NCBI RefSeq assembly: GCF_958445495.1
Contig: NZ_CAUCSQ010000018.1
Coordinates: forward strand, 1-64,000
DNA length: 64,000 nt
Direction: 5' to 3'
Source of the DNA: an uncultured Bacteroides sp.
GTDB lineage: Bacteria; Bacteroidota; Bacteroidia; Bacteroidales; Bacteroidaceae
Below the pieces are notes generated by a model. That model was not told the DNA's origin and ran no database searches. It worked only from the letters and a program-made list of their open reading frames with translations. Within the stretch, counting starts at the first letter, position 1, and every line of letters begins with the position of its first letter. This document shows, in pieces, positions 34,701 to 44,414 of the stretch. Made by a program: the position numbers and the translations under genes.

Positions 34701-34897
34701 AGTGTTTTGTTTCTGTAAAGGTGGAGTAGATATAGCATTGAATTTTTAATTCTTCTTTTAACACTATACAAGGTAAGATTGAACAAATATTTGTTGGAAT
34801 GCCGTTGAATAAGATTTCTACAAGTTCTTGTGTGATGAATAATTTTTTTTATGTACTTTTGTTCTTGAACAAAAATGATACTAGATGATAAAATGAC

Positions 34898-35446
34898 ATG
34901 CATGATAGTATTGATATAGATATAATCGCCTTAAGTCATGGTAATGTGAGAAACTTTGAGAGACTCTTTTTTTGCTATTATCCAAGAGTCTATAATTTTT
35001 TTAATTGTGTTTTAAACAATAATGAGGAATCTGAGGACTTAGCCCAAGATGTTTTTACTAAACTGTGGAAATATCGTGTTTCATTGAAACAGGTTCAGAA
35101 TCTTAATGCATATATTTATCGGGTTGCCAAAAATACTTTATATACTTATTTGGATCGTAAAATCAATGTTTCTTCTATAAACATTGATAATGTAAGAGAG
35201 CAAGATTCCCTTGATGATATTGAGAACCTTGTGTATAGTCATGAACTTCAGTCTTTAATAGATAAAGTCATTGATAGGATGCCTTCTCAGCAAAAACAAG
35301 TATTTTGTATGAGCCGTAGAGATGGTTTGAGCAATGATGAAATTGCTTCTAGGCTGAATATCAGTAAGCGGACTGTCGAAACACATATTTCTGTTGCTCT
35401 GTCTACATTGAGAAAGGTCACTTCTGCTCTTTCGATTTTCTTTTGA
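34898..35446 (+). CDS. ECF RNA polymerase sigma factor (PUL 2)
   Basis: A 182-residue FecI-like sigma factor with region 2 at about 18-85 (FERLFFCYYPRVYNFF, ESEDLAQDVFTKLWKYR) and region 4 at about 125-178 with helix-turn-helix LSNDEIASRLNISKRTVETH. A TACTTTTG -7 box lies at 34854-34861, giving a short leader. It is followed after 85 bp by the FecR gene and then susC and susD, the standard order for a trans-envelope regulated PUL. It is AT-rich with frequent A/T third positions, like all of PUL 2. Confidence 0.92.
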   Translation: MHDSIDIDIIALSHGNVRNFERLFFCYYPRVYNFFNCVLNNNEESEDLAQDVFTKLWKYRVSLKQVQNLNAYIYRVAKNTLYTYLDRKINVSSINIDNVREQDSLDDIENLVYSHELQSLIDKVIDRMPSQQKQVFCMSRRDGLSNDEIASRLNISKRTVETHISVALSTLRKVTSALSIFF

Positions 35447-35531
35447 TTTAAATTTATATTATTTTTTTCTCTCTTTTAGACTACGTGTAGGAAACAAAAA
35501 GTGAGTCTTATATACAAAGGTCTGCAATGAG

Positions 35532-36551
35532 ATGAAAAAGACGGAACGTATATATAAACTATTTCTGTATATATCTGAAAAAAGAATGATTTCGCCATCT
35601 GCACGGTTGCACTTGCAGAGGTGGCTTATAAATACTCAGGATATATTGGAGAAAGATGAAGCACTCTTTCTTTTGTGGGGGAAATTTGCTGATGACATTG
35701 TTTCTGAAGAAAAAATGTACCGTGCTTTGCATATCGCGAAATTAAATGCCGGAATTTCTGAATATAAACGGATTTTACCAATTCATATATTTTATAAATG
35801 TGTTGCCGTTCTATTTGTAGCTTTTTTAATCGGTTGGTTAATGTGGAGTGTGAGAAAGGATGAATTTGTAATGCCGATAGAAATGATAGAATGTTATGTG
35901 CCGTATGGGAGAAGGGATACAGTCAGATTGTCCGATGGAAGTGAGGTTTTTGTCAATTCTGGTAGTTTATTTGTTTATCCACAGCACTTTATTGGAGATA
36001 AGAGACAGGTTTATTTATCAGGGGAGGCGTATTTTAAAGTTGTGCGTGATGAAAAATTGCCTTTTATTGTACATGCCGGTATGTTGGATGTAAAAGTGTT
36101 AGGCACAAATTTTAATGTAGAATCTTATCCTGATTGTAATAAAATCACTGCCACTTTGATGAAAGGAACAATAAAGGTATATCCATACGGTTGTGAAGAA
36201 GGGTGTATTATGATGAAACCTAATGACCATTTGGTATATTGTATTTCTGATGAGAACTTTTATTTGTATCAGACTGATCCGCAGGAATATATGGCCTGGA
36301 TTTATGGTGAATTGTATTTCAATCGTCAATCCTTATCTTCTATTTTGAAAAAAATAGAACGTCATTATGACGTATTATTTGTATATGATGACAATATCAA
36401 TTTATCTGAAATATATACAATGAAGTTTGGAAAAAATGAAACCATAGAGGAAGTGATGGAAGTGCTTACTCTTTTAATAGGAAATATTACTCTTTATAAA
36501 GATGACAATACAATTTTTTTAGAGAGGAAAGGAGGTGTTGGAAATAAATAA
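35532..36551 (+). CDS. FecR-family anti-sigma factor (PUL 2)
   Basis: A 339-residue inner-membrane anti-sigma factor. The cytoplasmic N-terminal part spans about 1-85, one transmembrane segment lies at about 88-106 (CVAVLFVAFLIGWLMWSV), then the FecR domain (VPYGRRDTVRLSDGSEVFVNSG, FIVHAGMLDVKVLGTNFNV) and a C-terminal DUF4974 domain (YFNRQSLSSILKKIERHYDV). It should hold the adjacent ECF factor until the STN domain of the SusC at 36693 signals ligand uptake. A stable hairpin follows before susC. Confidence 0.92.
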   Translation: MKKTERIYKLFLYISEKRMISPSARLHLQRWLINTQDILEKDEALFLLWGKFADDIVSEEKMYRALHIAKLNAGISEYKRILPIHIFYKCVAVLFVAFLIGWLMWSVRKDEFVMPIEMIECYVPYGRRDTVRLSDGSEVFVNSGSLFVYPQHFIGDKRQVYLSGEAYFKVVRDEKLPFIVHAGMLDVKVLGTNFNVESYPDCNKITATLMKGTIKVYPYGCEEGCIMMKPNDHLVYCISDENFYLYQTDPQEYMAWIYGELYFNRQSLSSILKKIERHYDVLFVYDDNINLSEIYTMKFGKNETIEEVMEVLTLLIGNITLYKDDNTIFLERKGGVGNK

Positions 36552-36555
36552 AAAG

Positions 36556-36592
36556 ATATCGGAAAGTGCCCGTTACAACAACTTTCCGATAT
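36556..36592 (+). other. Hairpin between fecR and susC (PUL 2)
   Basis: ATATCGGAAAGT (36556-36567) and ACTTTCCGATAT (36581-36592) are perfect 12-bp complements around a 13-nt loop, 5 nt after the FecR stop. No T-run follows, so it is not a standard terminator. It may separate regulatory and structural transcripts or stabilise the upstream one. Confidence 0.7.
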
Positions 36593-36692
36593 TTGAAATA
36601 AAAGATCTATCCAAATAATTCCCTTCAACAGACAAGCTGAAGATAGGGGAGAAGTGTAATAATTATTTTAGATAAACCTAATACGCAAAAAT

Positions 36693-39600
36693 ATGACTTT
36701 AAATTTTAAAATACTATTTTTTTGTCCTATAAAAAACACTAAATTTTTAGTTCTGTTCTTAGCTGTGTTCGGGACAAGTTTATGTCTTGCTCAAAATCAA
36801 ATGATACGTCTTCCACAATATCGTACCACTATTCAGGAAATATTTCAGCAAATAGAAAAACAGACACAATTATCTGTTGACTATAATTATAGCCAAATTT
36901 CTGATATTCTAAAAAAAGAAGTGACAGTCAAAAATGGGAGTGTAAGAAATATGCTTAATGAGACTTTAAAAGGTACGGGATTAACTTATCGGTTTGAGAA
37001 TAATCACATAGTTGTTTATCCGAAATATCAGGATGTATCATCCGTTCCTGTTCGAAAAAAAACAATCAATGGAATAATTGTGGGTAAAGATAGGGAGCCT
37101 ATCGGTGGATGTGCTATCCGGGAGAAAGGTACTGAGAATGGGAGTATTTCCGATATGGATGGAAAATTCTCGTTGAATATTTCGGAAAATGCAACTTTGT
37201 CTTTTTCCTGCATTGGATATAAGACATATGAAATTAAGGTGACTGGCCAGACAAGATTATATGTCATCCTCCAAGAGGAGACCCTGAACTTAGATGAGGT
37301 TGTAATAGTAGGATATGGGATACAAAAGAAAGTTAATCTGACAGGTTCTATAGCATCGGTAAATGCTGATGAAATACGAAATATTCCTTCCTCTTCTTTA
37401 TCAAACTCTCTGAGTGGTAAATTATCCGGAGTTTTGATTACCTCTTTGGGTGGTAAGCCAGGAGTTGGGTCATCTATGCAAATTCGTTCTGTCGGTACTT
37501 GGAATAATAATGCACCGCTGTATGTCATTGATGGAGTAGTACGGGATAAATTTGCATTTGATGGGTTGGATGCCAGTGAAATTGAGAATTTATCCGTTTT
37601 GAAAGACGGAGCTTCTGCTGCTATTTATGGAGCCCGGGCAGCTAATGGCGTTATTCTGGTGACGACGAAGAAAGGAAAGTTTGGTAAACCGGTTATTTCT
37701 TATACGGGAACGGTAGGTTTGTCCGATGCTACTAGACTTCCTCAAATGATGAATGCTTATGAACAGGCTACTATTATAAATGATGCATTAGCTATACATG
37801 GATACGATGCTTCGAGTATGGATTGGTTTACTGATGATGAACTGGAATATTTTAAGCACCATTCTTATAACTGGTTACAAGAAGCCTGGAAACAACCTGT
37901 ACTTACCAGACATTCTATTAATGTAAGTGGGGGAAGTGAACATGTACGCTATTTCATAGGTGGCACATATTATGATGAAACCGGGTCATTCGATAATTTA
38001 AGATTCAAAAAGTATAATTTGAGGTCCAACATAGAAGCTAATATTACCAAACATTTGATGGTTAGTCTGAATATGAACATGGATATCAGAAATGACAGGA
38101 AACCATATTGGCGTTGGGATGGCGACTCGGACAATATGGAGAATCTATATAGAGGATTGTTGTTCAGAACAGGAATGGTTCCTCCATATATCGATGGCAA
38201 ACCTGTGAGGGAGATTGGGGGGAATACTTTTGTAGAGTGGAGCCCTATGGAGCTTATTGATGGGACCCGTACAGGATATAATAGAAAGAAATACTCAACT
38301 TATGATACTTCTTTATCCTTGCAATATAATGTGCCGTTTATTCAAGGATTAAGTGCAAAATTGTTATATAACAAAGTTATGAAACATTCTTTTGTCAAAA
38401 TGTTTTGTTTCCCATATTTGATGTATAATTTTAAAGGTACTGGCACCCATAATCATATCCCCACAAATGAGCTTGTCGGTACTTATGAGCGTAGCGATGG
38501 TAATTATTTGGAAGAGTACTATGTACGCCGGGACAATTATCAATTAAATATGTCTCTTTCTTATGTTAAGAAACTAGGCAAACATGATATAGGTGCTTTG
38601 GTTGTTTATGAACAATCTGAAGGGTATTATGATGATTTATGGGTACGTGGATATGATTATGCCTCCATGAATATCGATCAGTTGAATATGGCAAGTAAAA
38701 AGAATCCGCGTATTGATGGTGAGGGTTCCGAAACGGCACGGATATCTTATGTAGGAAGAATCAATTATGCTTATGATAGTAAATATTTGTTTGAAGGAGC
38801 ATTCCGTTATGATGCCTCTGTCAATTTTGCTCCAAAACACCGGTGGGGCTTTTTCCCGTCAGCTTCGTTGGCTTGGAGGATATCTGAGGAACCTTTCTTT
38901 AAAAAATCAGTTCCTTTTATTGATTTTCTCAAAATACGAACTTCGGTCGGATTGTTGGGGAATGATGCTGTAGGCGGATGGCAGTGGATGCAACGTTATA
39001 ATCTGCCTAGTAGGGCTGGAGCCATATTCGGTACCACAGCACTTACGGGAGGATTGGAGGCTGATGTTATACCTAATGAGAAAATTACTTGGGAGAAAAC
39101 CTTGACAAATAATATAGGCTGGGATTCAAGGTGGTTTAATAAATTGACATTTAATTTTGATTTCTTTTTTAAACATACGTATGATATTTTAGGAAATCGT
39201 TTAGCCAGTCTTCCTACCACAGTAGGAGTAAAGATGCCTGCCGAGAATTATGCTGTTATAGACGGAAAAGGATTTGAATTGGAACTGGGATGGAATGATA
39301 AAATTTCCGATGTGGATTATTACATAAAGGGGAATTTATCTTATGCTGTCAATAAATTGAAGAAAAAGGATGAAGCGGAAAACATTAGGGCTTACCAGTC
39401 TAGTATCGGTTACAATTATGACCGGAAAATGGGATATATTGCCACAGATATCATTCGTACTCAAAAAGATTTGGATGCATTGCCAAAGGGATATACGATA
39501 TTTGGCCGAAAACCGGAATTGGGTATGCTGAATTATAGAGACTTACGTGGCCCTGATAGTGATGAGCCTGATGGGATTATTGATGAAAATGATAAAGATT

Positions 39601-40076
39601 GGATTGTGAAACATATCATTCCTCCTTTTAATTTTGGTCTTTTGTTTGGAGCAAAGTGGAAAGGATGGGCATTGGATATATTTTTGCAAGGAGTTGCAGG
39701 TAATGATAAAGTCATAGATATGAGAGATCCGCAAACACGTATTAGTGAATCGACATTTAAATATTGGAATGATCGTTGGACACCGGAGCATACTGATGCG
39801 AAGTTTCCGCGTGCTGCAGAAAACCAATGTGGTTATTATTCTACTTTTTGGAAACGTGACGGTTCCTTTGTTCGTTTGAAGAATATAAACTTGTCATACC
39901 AGCTTCCATCTTCGTTTCTTTCTAAATTGGGGATTGACTATGTACAGTTCTTTATAACGGGAAGTAATTTGTGCCTGTTGTATGACAAGGTTAAATATTT
40001 TGATCCTGAATCTACAAGTATTGTGAATTATCCTTTGATGAAAAGTTTCTCAGTAGGTGTAAATGTGAATTTCTAA
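36693..40076 (+). CDS. SusC/RagA TonB-dependent transporter with STN domain (PUL 2)
   Basis: Outer-membrane oligosaccharide transporter of 1127 residues. A signal peptide (ending near LCLAQ) is followed by an STN domain (about 42-112; TIQEIFQQIEKQTQLSVDYNY), a CarboxypepD_reg-like domain (about 122-200), TonB-box region LDEVVIVGYGIQKK, plug motifs NSLSGKLSGVL and AAIYGARAANGVILVTTKKG, and the beta-barrel to the C-terminal NVNF. The STN domain ties it to the FecR protein upstream. The cargo is unknown; a GH29 fucosidase downstream suggests a fucosylated glycan. Confidence 0.95.
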   Translation: MTLNFKILFFCPIKNTKFLVLFLAVFGTSLCLAQNQMIRLPQYRTTIQEIFQQIEKQTQLSVDYNYSQISDILKKEVTVKNGSVRNMLNETLKGTGLTYRFENNHIVVYPKYQDVSSVPVRKKTINGIIVGKDREPIGGCAIREKGTENGSISDMDGKFSLNISENATLSFSCIGYKTYEIKVTGQTRLYVILQEETLNLDEVVIVGYGIQKKVNLTGSIASVNADEIRNIPSSSLSNSLSGKLSGVLITSLGGKPGVGSSMQIRSVGTWNNNAPLYVIDGVVRDKFAFDGLDASEIENLSVLKDGASAAIYGARAANGVILVTTKKGKFGKPVISYTGTVGLSDATRLPQMMNAYEQATIINDALAIHGYDASSMDWFTDDELEYFKHHSYNWLQEAWKQPVLTRHSINVSGGSEHVRYFIGGTYYDETGSFDNLRFKKYNLRSNIEANITKHLMVSLNMNMDIRNDRKPYWRWDGDSDNMENLYRGLLFRTGMVPPYIDGKPVREIGGNTFVEWSPMELIDGTRTGYNRKKYSTYDTSLSLQYNVPFIQGLSAKLLYNKVMKHSFVKMFCFPYLMYNFKGTGTHNHIPTNELVGTYERSDGNYLEEYYVRRDNYQLNMSLSYVKKLGKHDIGALVVYEQSEGYYDDLWVRGYDYASMNIDQLNMASKKNPRIDGEGSETARISYVGRINYAYDSKYLFEGAFRYDASVNFAPKHRWGFFPSASLAWRISEEPFFKKSVPFIDFLKIRTSVGLLGNDAVGGWQWMQRYNLPSRAGAIFGTTALTGGLEADVIPNEKITWEKTLTNNIGWDSRWFNKLTFNFDFFFKHTYDILGNRLASLPTTVGVKMPAENYAVIDGKGFELELGWNDKISDVDYYIKGNLSYAVNKLKKKDEAENIRAYQSSIGYNYDRKMGYIATDIIRTQKDLDALPKGYTIFGRKPELGMLNYRDLRGPDSDEPDGIIDENDKDWIVKHIIPPFNFGLLFGAKWKGWALDIFLQGVAGNDKVIDMRDPQTRISESTFKYWNDRWTPEHTDAKFPRAAENQCGYYSTFWKRDGSFVRLKNINLSYQLPSSFLSKLGIDYVQFFITGSNLCLLYDKVKYFDPESTSIVNYPLMKSFSVGVNVNF

Positions 40077-40096
40077 TTATAAAAAGAAAATATGAT

Positions 40097-41794
40097 ATGA
40101 GAGTAAGATATATAATTATAAGTATGTTTGTTTCCTGCTTGTTTGTTGGATGTACAGATATTCTTGATAAAAGAGACTTAATGTCTTTAACAGATGAAGA
40201 TGTATGGAATACAGAGGTTTATGCAACTGATTATCTCAATCAGTTATATAGAGAAAACCTTCCGAGGTGGAATCCGAATATTGCTGGTTATTCGGATGAA
40301 GCGGATGACTCGCAGAATGCGACATTATATGGGCAATTAACCACTCAATCGGTTAATGTATGGCCCTATGATAAAATTCGTAATATCAATATATTATTGA
40401 AAAAGATGGATAACAGTACATTGGATATTGATATAAAAGAAAAATTGAAAGCTCAAGCTGCCATGTTGCGAGCCTGGAAATATTTTCAAATGGTACGGCT
40501 TTATGGTGGCATACCTTTGATTTTGGAACCACAGAGTTTGGATGATGATATTTATGTAAAAAGAAATAAGACTTCCGAATGTATCGCTCAGATTGTAAAA
40601 GATTTGGATTATGCATATGAGATTCTGCCTTGGCATTGGGAAGGTGATGATGAAGGGCGTTTTACTAAAGCGGCTGCTTTAGCTTTGAAAGGAAGGATAT
40701 TGTTGTATTATGCCAGTCCTCAATTTAACCCGGATAATAATCAGGCACGTTGGGAAACAGCTTATATTGCCAATAAGAAAGCATTGGATGAATTGATAGC
40801 TAATGGGTATGGTTTGTATGATAGTTATGAGAACCTTTGGTTTGATGAGATGAATAAAGAAGTAGTGATGGTTAGCCGTTATTATTCTACCGGTGAAGGA
40901 ATTGGACTGGGTAATCCTTGGAACGCATATTCACGTCCTGTAGATGAAGCGCAGAATTATACGGGAGCTAATCATCCTACATGGGAAATGGTTCAGTCTT
41001 ATCCAATGAGTACAGGCGAATCTATTGATGAATCCGATGATTATGATTCCGTTTTGTTTTGGAAGAATCGTGATCCGCGTTTCAAACAGACAGTTGCTTA
41101 TAACGGCTGTATATGGGAGTTGAGTGGAAAAACCGGACGTAGGCAATGGACCTATGAAGGTGCACAAGGTAATTTCACTACAGAAACAGGATTCTATTGT
41201 CGTAAAGCTGTAGATACAAGTTATTCTCCTGTGATGTCACAATTCAGTAGCACTGATTGGATTGAGATTCGTTTTGCCGAGGTTATGCTGAATTACGCGG
41301 AATGTGCGGCTGAAATAGGAAAAAGTGATGAGAGTTATTCCATGTTGAAGCATATACGCAAACGGGCAGGTATCAAGGCTGGAGCAGATGGAATGTATGG
41401 ACTGAAGCAACAGTTGGCTAAGCGGGAGTTGGTAGATGCTGTGATGCTTGAGCGAAAAATAGAACTGGCTTATGAAGGAAAACGTTATTGGGATCTTAGG
41501 AGAAGAAGATTGTTTGCTAAAGAACTGAACGGTAAGGTAAGACATGGGATGAGGCCGCATTTTGCAGAAGGAATGGATGTGGATAAATTGAAGCAAATTC
41601 AGGATTCGGCTGATTTTGAAAATAATTACTCATTGTATTTTAAAGATGTATTGTATAATACAGACAAAAAGTATACTATAAATTTCAAGGACAATTATTA
41701 TTTCTTTGCAATACCGAATGAGCATTTGGAAACAAATTCTTTATTAGAACAAACAGTCGGTTGGAACAATGGTACGTTTAATCCATTGGATTAA
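40097..41794 (+). CDS. SusD/RagB family glycan-binding lipoprotein (PUL 2)
   Basis: A 565-residue surface lipoprotein (lipobox FVGCTDIL, Cys19) with the RagB helical core: KAQAAMLRAWKYFQMVRLYGGIPLI, TKAAALALKGRILLYYASP and the C-terminal VMLERKIELAYEGKRYWDLRRRR. It begins 20 nt after the SusC stop. It is unrelated in detail to the decayed susD at 34186-34700, so that fragment is not a duplicate of this gene. Confidence 0.95.
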   Translation: MRVRYIIISMFVSCLFVGCTDILDKRDLMSLTDEDVWNTEVYATDYLNQLYRENLPRWNPNIAGYSDEADDSQNATLYGQLTTQSVNVWPYDKIRNINILLKKMDNSTLDIDIKEKLKAQAAMLRAWKYFQMVRLYGGIPLILEPQSLDDDIYVKRNKTSECIAQIVKDLDYAYEILPWHWEGDDEGRFTKAAALALKGRILLYYASPQFNPDNNQARWETAYIANKKALDELIANGYGLYDSYENLWFDEMNKEVVMVSRYYSTGEGIGLGNPWNAYSRPVDEAQNYTGANHPTWEMVQSYPMSTGESIDESDDYDSVLFWKNRDPRFKQTVAYNGCIWELSGKTGRRQWTYEGAQGNFTTETGFYCRKAVDTSYSPVMSQFSSTDWIEIRFAEVMLNYAECAAEIGKSDESYSMLKHIRKRAGIKAGADGMYGLKQQLAKRELVDAVMLERKIELAYEGKRYWDLRRRRLFAKELNGKVRHGMRPHFAEGMDVDKLKQIQDSADFENNYSLYFKDVLYNTDKKYTINFKDNYYFFAIPNEHLETNSLLEQTVGWNNGTFNPLD

Positions 41795-41814
41795 AGAATT
41801 TATTTATTAAGAAA

Positions 41815-41865
41815 GATCGGATAGGGGTATGTATTCTATCGATGTTTGTCATACCTCTTCCGATC
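41815..41865 (+). other. Intercistronic hairpin downstream of susD (PUL 2)
   Basis: GATCGGATAGGGGTATG (41815-41831) pairs with CATACCTCTTCCGATC (41850-41865) almost perfectly, with one bulge, around an 18-nt loop. No T-run follows. It lies 20 nt past the SusD stop, like the hairpin after susD in PUL 1, and argues that the next gene starts downstream of it. Confidence 0.75.
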
Positions 41866-41895
41866 ATGGTATTCTGTTTAATAATCATGAGAGAA

Positions 41896-44334
41896 ATGAA
41901 AAATCCGTTGAAAACAAAAATAGGAATTTATTTTGCTTTCCTTTTTGTCATAATGAACTCAATAGATTCATTTGCAGTTAGTTTAAAGACTTTGTGTGCT
42001 GATATCACAATCAATGAAAAAGGCTTTTACTCATCTGTGAAGGTTAACGGTGAAGAGGTTTTATATGCAGATAATTGCCCTTTTATCACTGCCTGTGTTA
42101 CCGGTCGGTTGATTATGCCCGAATTGATGAGGGCTGAAGGAGAGTATTTAATTTTAAAGATGACAGATGGGGAGAGTGTGAAATTGCGTCAGTTTCAGTA
42201 TAATACACACATCACGTTGGAAGTTATTGAAATTCCGGATTGCTATGAGGCTCTGCTATTTGGTCCGTTGAAAATCAATATAGACGAAACGGTAGGTGAT
42301 GTGATTGGTGTTGCCCAGGGACGTGGAATCGCTTTTGGTGTACAAAGTCTGAATATGAAAACATGTGCAGGAATCCCTCTTGAATATGTTGATGAGGTAG
42401 AAAAAACATTTGGTTATTCGGGAAATGATGTAGAATTGTCTGTAGGTAGTATTCCTTGTTATCGGTTGGCTGCTGTTCCGGTCAGGGAAACAGGTGGGAC
42501 AATGTTCCAGTTTTCTGTAAGGAGAAGAACACAAGTGGAATACAGACACATCCAGCAGACTGAACAGGCAATCGTTTACCCGGTTGATAACGATGATGCT
42601 TTTATTCAGAGAAGTAAAATAGCTTTATTCGGATGTCGAAGTGCCGATGTATTGCAATATATAGGTAAAATAGAGGAAGCAGAAGGGTTACCTCATCCTC
42701 TGTTTAATGGCGAATGGGGAAAAATTTCTCGTGATGTGACGTATCCTTATTTGATATCGAATTTCTCAGAAAATGATATTGATTTTGTATTAGATAAGGC
42801 AAAAATTGCCGGTTTCGAATATATTTATCATCCGGAACCATTTAAAAGTTGGGGACATTTTGACTGGAGTCCGGAGTTTACAAAAAAGGGTGATGAGGGG
42901 GTTAGGAAGATGGTTGACAAAGCGCGAAATGATGGCATAGCGATGGGTATTCATACATTGTCTAATTTCATGACAACCAATGATGCTTACGTTACTCCGG
43001 TTCCATCTGGACATCTATTAAAACAAGGGGTATTGAGGCTGATTTCAGATGTAGATGACAAGCAGAATGAAATAAAGATAGAAAAATCTTCGTTATTTGC
43101 AATGCCGATGAATCTGAATGTTTTACAGATAGATGATGAATTGATAACTTATGGACAGTACGAAGAAAAGGAGGCTTGGGGTGTTTTGAAACAATGTAGG
43201 AGGGGAGTTTTCGGAACTCGCCCCGCTTCTCATTTTTCAAATGTTCCTTTATATAAGTTATGGGATTATCCATATAAGACTTTATTCCCCGATTTAAAGT
43301 TACAAGACCGTTTTTCTGACCGGTTGGCTGAAATCTTTAACAAGACCGGACTGAAGCAAATATCATTCGATGGTCTGGAAGGTTGTACATACACTGGGCA
43401 GGATGATTATGCCGTGGCTCGTTTTGTTACACGTTTTTATGATAGTTTGACTCATTGCGACGTGATTAATGATGCAAGCAACCTGAACCATTTTCTTTGG
43501 CATATCCATACAAGAATGAACTGGGGCGAACCTTGGGGAGAAGAGATGAGGACAGGACAAGTGGAAAACCGGATAAAAAATCAAATGTTTTTTTCTCGTA
43601 ATTTTCTTCCACAGATGTTAGGATGGTTTCTGATTCGTTTGGTAGACAGGAAATTTGAATGTACTTCGGTACAGGATTTGGAATGGGCGTTGTCTAAAGC
43701 AGCAGGATTTGATGCAGGATATGCTATGAATATTAGTTTGAAAACTTTGAAAGAACATGGACAGATTGATAAACTTCTCACTACTATTAAATATTGGAAT
43801 CTTTTGAGAAGGAACCGTGTTTTTTCTGAAGAACAAAAGAACAGGTTGAGGGATGTGCAAAGTGAATGGCATTTGGAGAAGCTGGATGAGTGTACTTATA
43901 ATCTTTACCCTCTTGATATATCAAAAAAATATTACTGTAATTTAAGCGAGATGCAGCCAGGACAACCTGGTGGTGCTGATTGGCTGTGGAACAATAAATA
44001 TGGAGTAGGAACTTTTGCTTTCAAATTGAGGGTAGAGGGAGAAGGTACTATCAGTAATCCTGTCATCATTACTCCTGGTGGTACATTGAAATTTCCTTGT
44101 CGAATCTCTGGGAACCAATATCTTATTTTTGATTTTGACGGTACGGCAGTTGTTACTGACCGGAATCTGAAAACCATATGCAATGTTTGTCCACAGGGAC
44201 AAGCTATATTCCCTGAGGGTAGTTTTGCTGTGTCGTTTTCTTGTAAACTTGAGAGTGAAGAACGACCTGAAATTATGATTCGTTATATAACCCGTGGTAT
44301 TCCGGAATTTATAGAATTGAGGACAACTCCATGA
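41896..44334 (+). CDS. Secreted putative TIM-barrel glycoside hydrolase of unassigned family
   Basis: About 812 residues from ATG 41896 (MKNPLKTKIGIYFAF, a signal peptide ending near SFAVS); an ATG 9 bp upstream is possible, and the one at 41842 lies in a hairpin loop. The N-terminal 240 residues look like a beta-sandwich. Residues about 265-560 read like a (beta/alpha)8 barrel: AGFEYIYHPEPFKSWGHFDW, GIAMGIHTLSNFMTTNDAYV, and LKQISFDGLEGCTYTG, whose Asp at about 492 sits like a GH27/36-type nucleophile. MNWGEPWGEEMRTGQ offers acid candidates. The C-terminus is beta-rich. I cannot place it in a known family. Between susD and a GH29 gene it is probably an endo- or exo-acting enzyme on the same glycan. 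Confidence 0.8.
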   Translation: MKNPLKTKIGIYFAFLFVIMNSIDSFAVSLKTLCADITINEKGFYSSVKVNGEEVLYADNCPFITACVTGRLIMPELMRAEGEYLILKMTDGESVKLRQFQYNTHITLEVIEIPDCYEALLFGPLKINIDETVGDVIGVAQGRGIAFGVQSLNMKTCAGIPLEYVDEVEKTFGYSGNDVELSVGSIPCYRLAAVPVRETGGTMFQFSVRRRTQVEYRHIQQTEQAIVYPVDNDDAFIQRSKIALFGCRSADVLQYIGKIEEAEGLPHPLFNGEWGKISRDVTYPYLISNFSENDIDFVLDKAKIAGFEYIYHPEPFKSWGHFDWSPEFTKKGDEGVRKMVDKARNDGIAMGIHTLSNFMTTNDAYVTPVPSGHLLKQGVLRLISDVDDKQNEIKIEKSSLFAMPMNLNVLQIDDELITYGQYEEKEAWGVLKQCRRGVFGTRPASHFSNVPLYKLWDYPYKTLFPDLKLQDRFSDRLAEIFNKTGLKQISFDGLEGCTYTGQDDYAVARFVTRFYDSLTHCDVINDASNLNHFLWHIHTRMNWGEPWGEEMRTGQVENRIKNQMFFSRNFLPQMLGWFLIRLVDRKFECTSVQDLEWALSKAAGFDAGYAMNISLKTLKEHGQIDKLLTTIKYWNLLRRNRVFSEEQKNRLRDVQSEWHLEKLDECTYNLYPLDISKKYYCNLSEMQPGQPGGADWLWNNKYGVGTFAFKLRVEGEGTISNPVIITPGGTLKFPCRISGNQYLIFDFDGTAVVTDRNLKTICNVCPQGQAIFPEGSFAVSFSCKLESEERPEIMIRYITRGIPEFIELRTTP

Positions 44335-44414
44335 TTTTTATGGTATATGGATTAAACATTTCCTAGGATGTGTTTTAGTGTTTTTCTGTTTAGTTATTAA
44401 AGCTATGAAATAAT

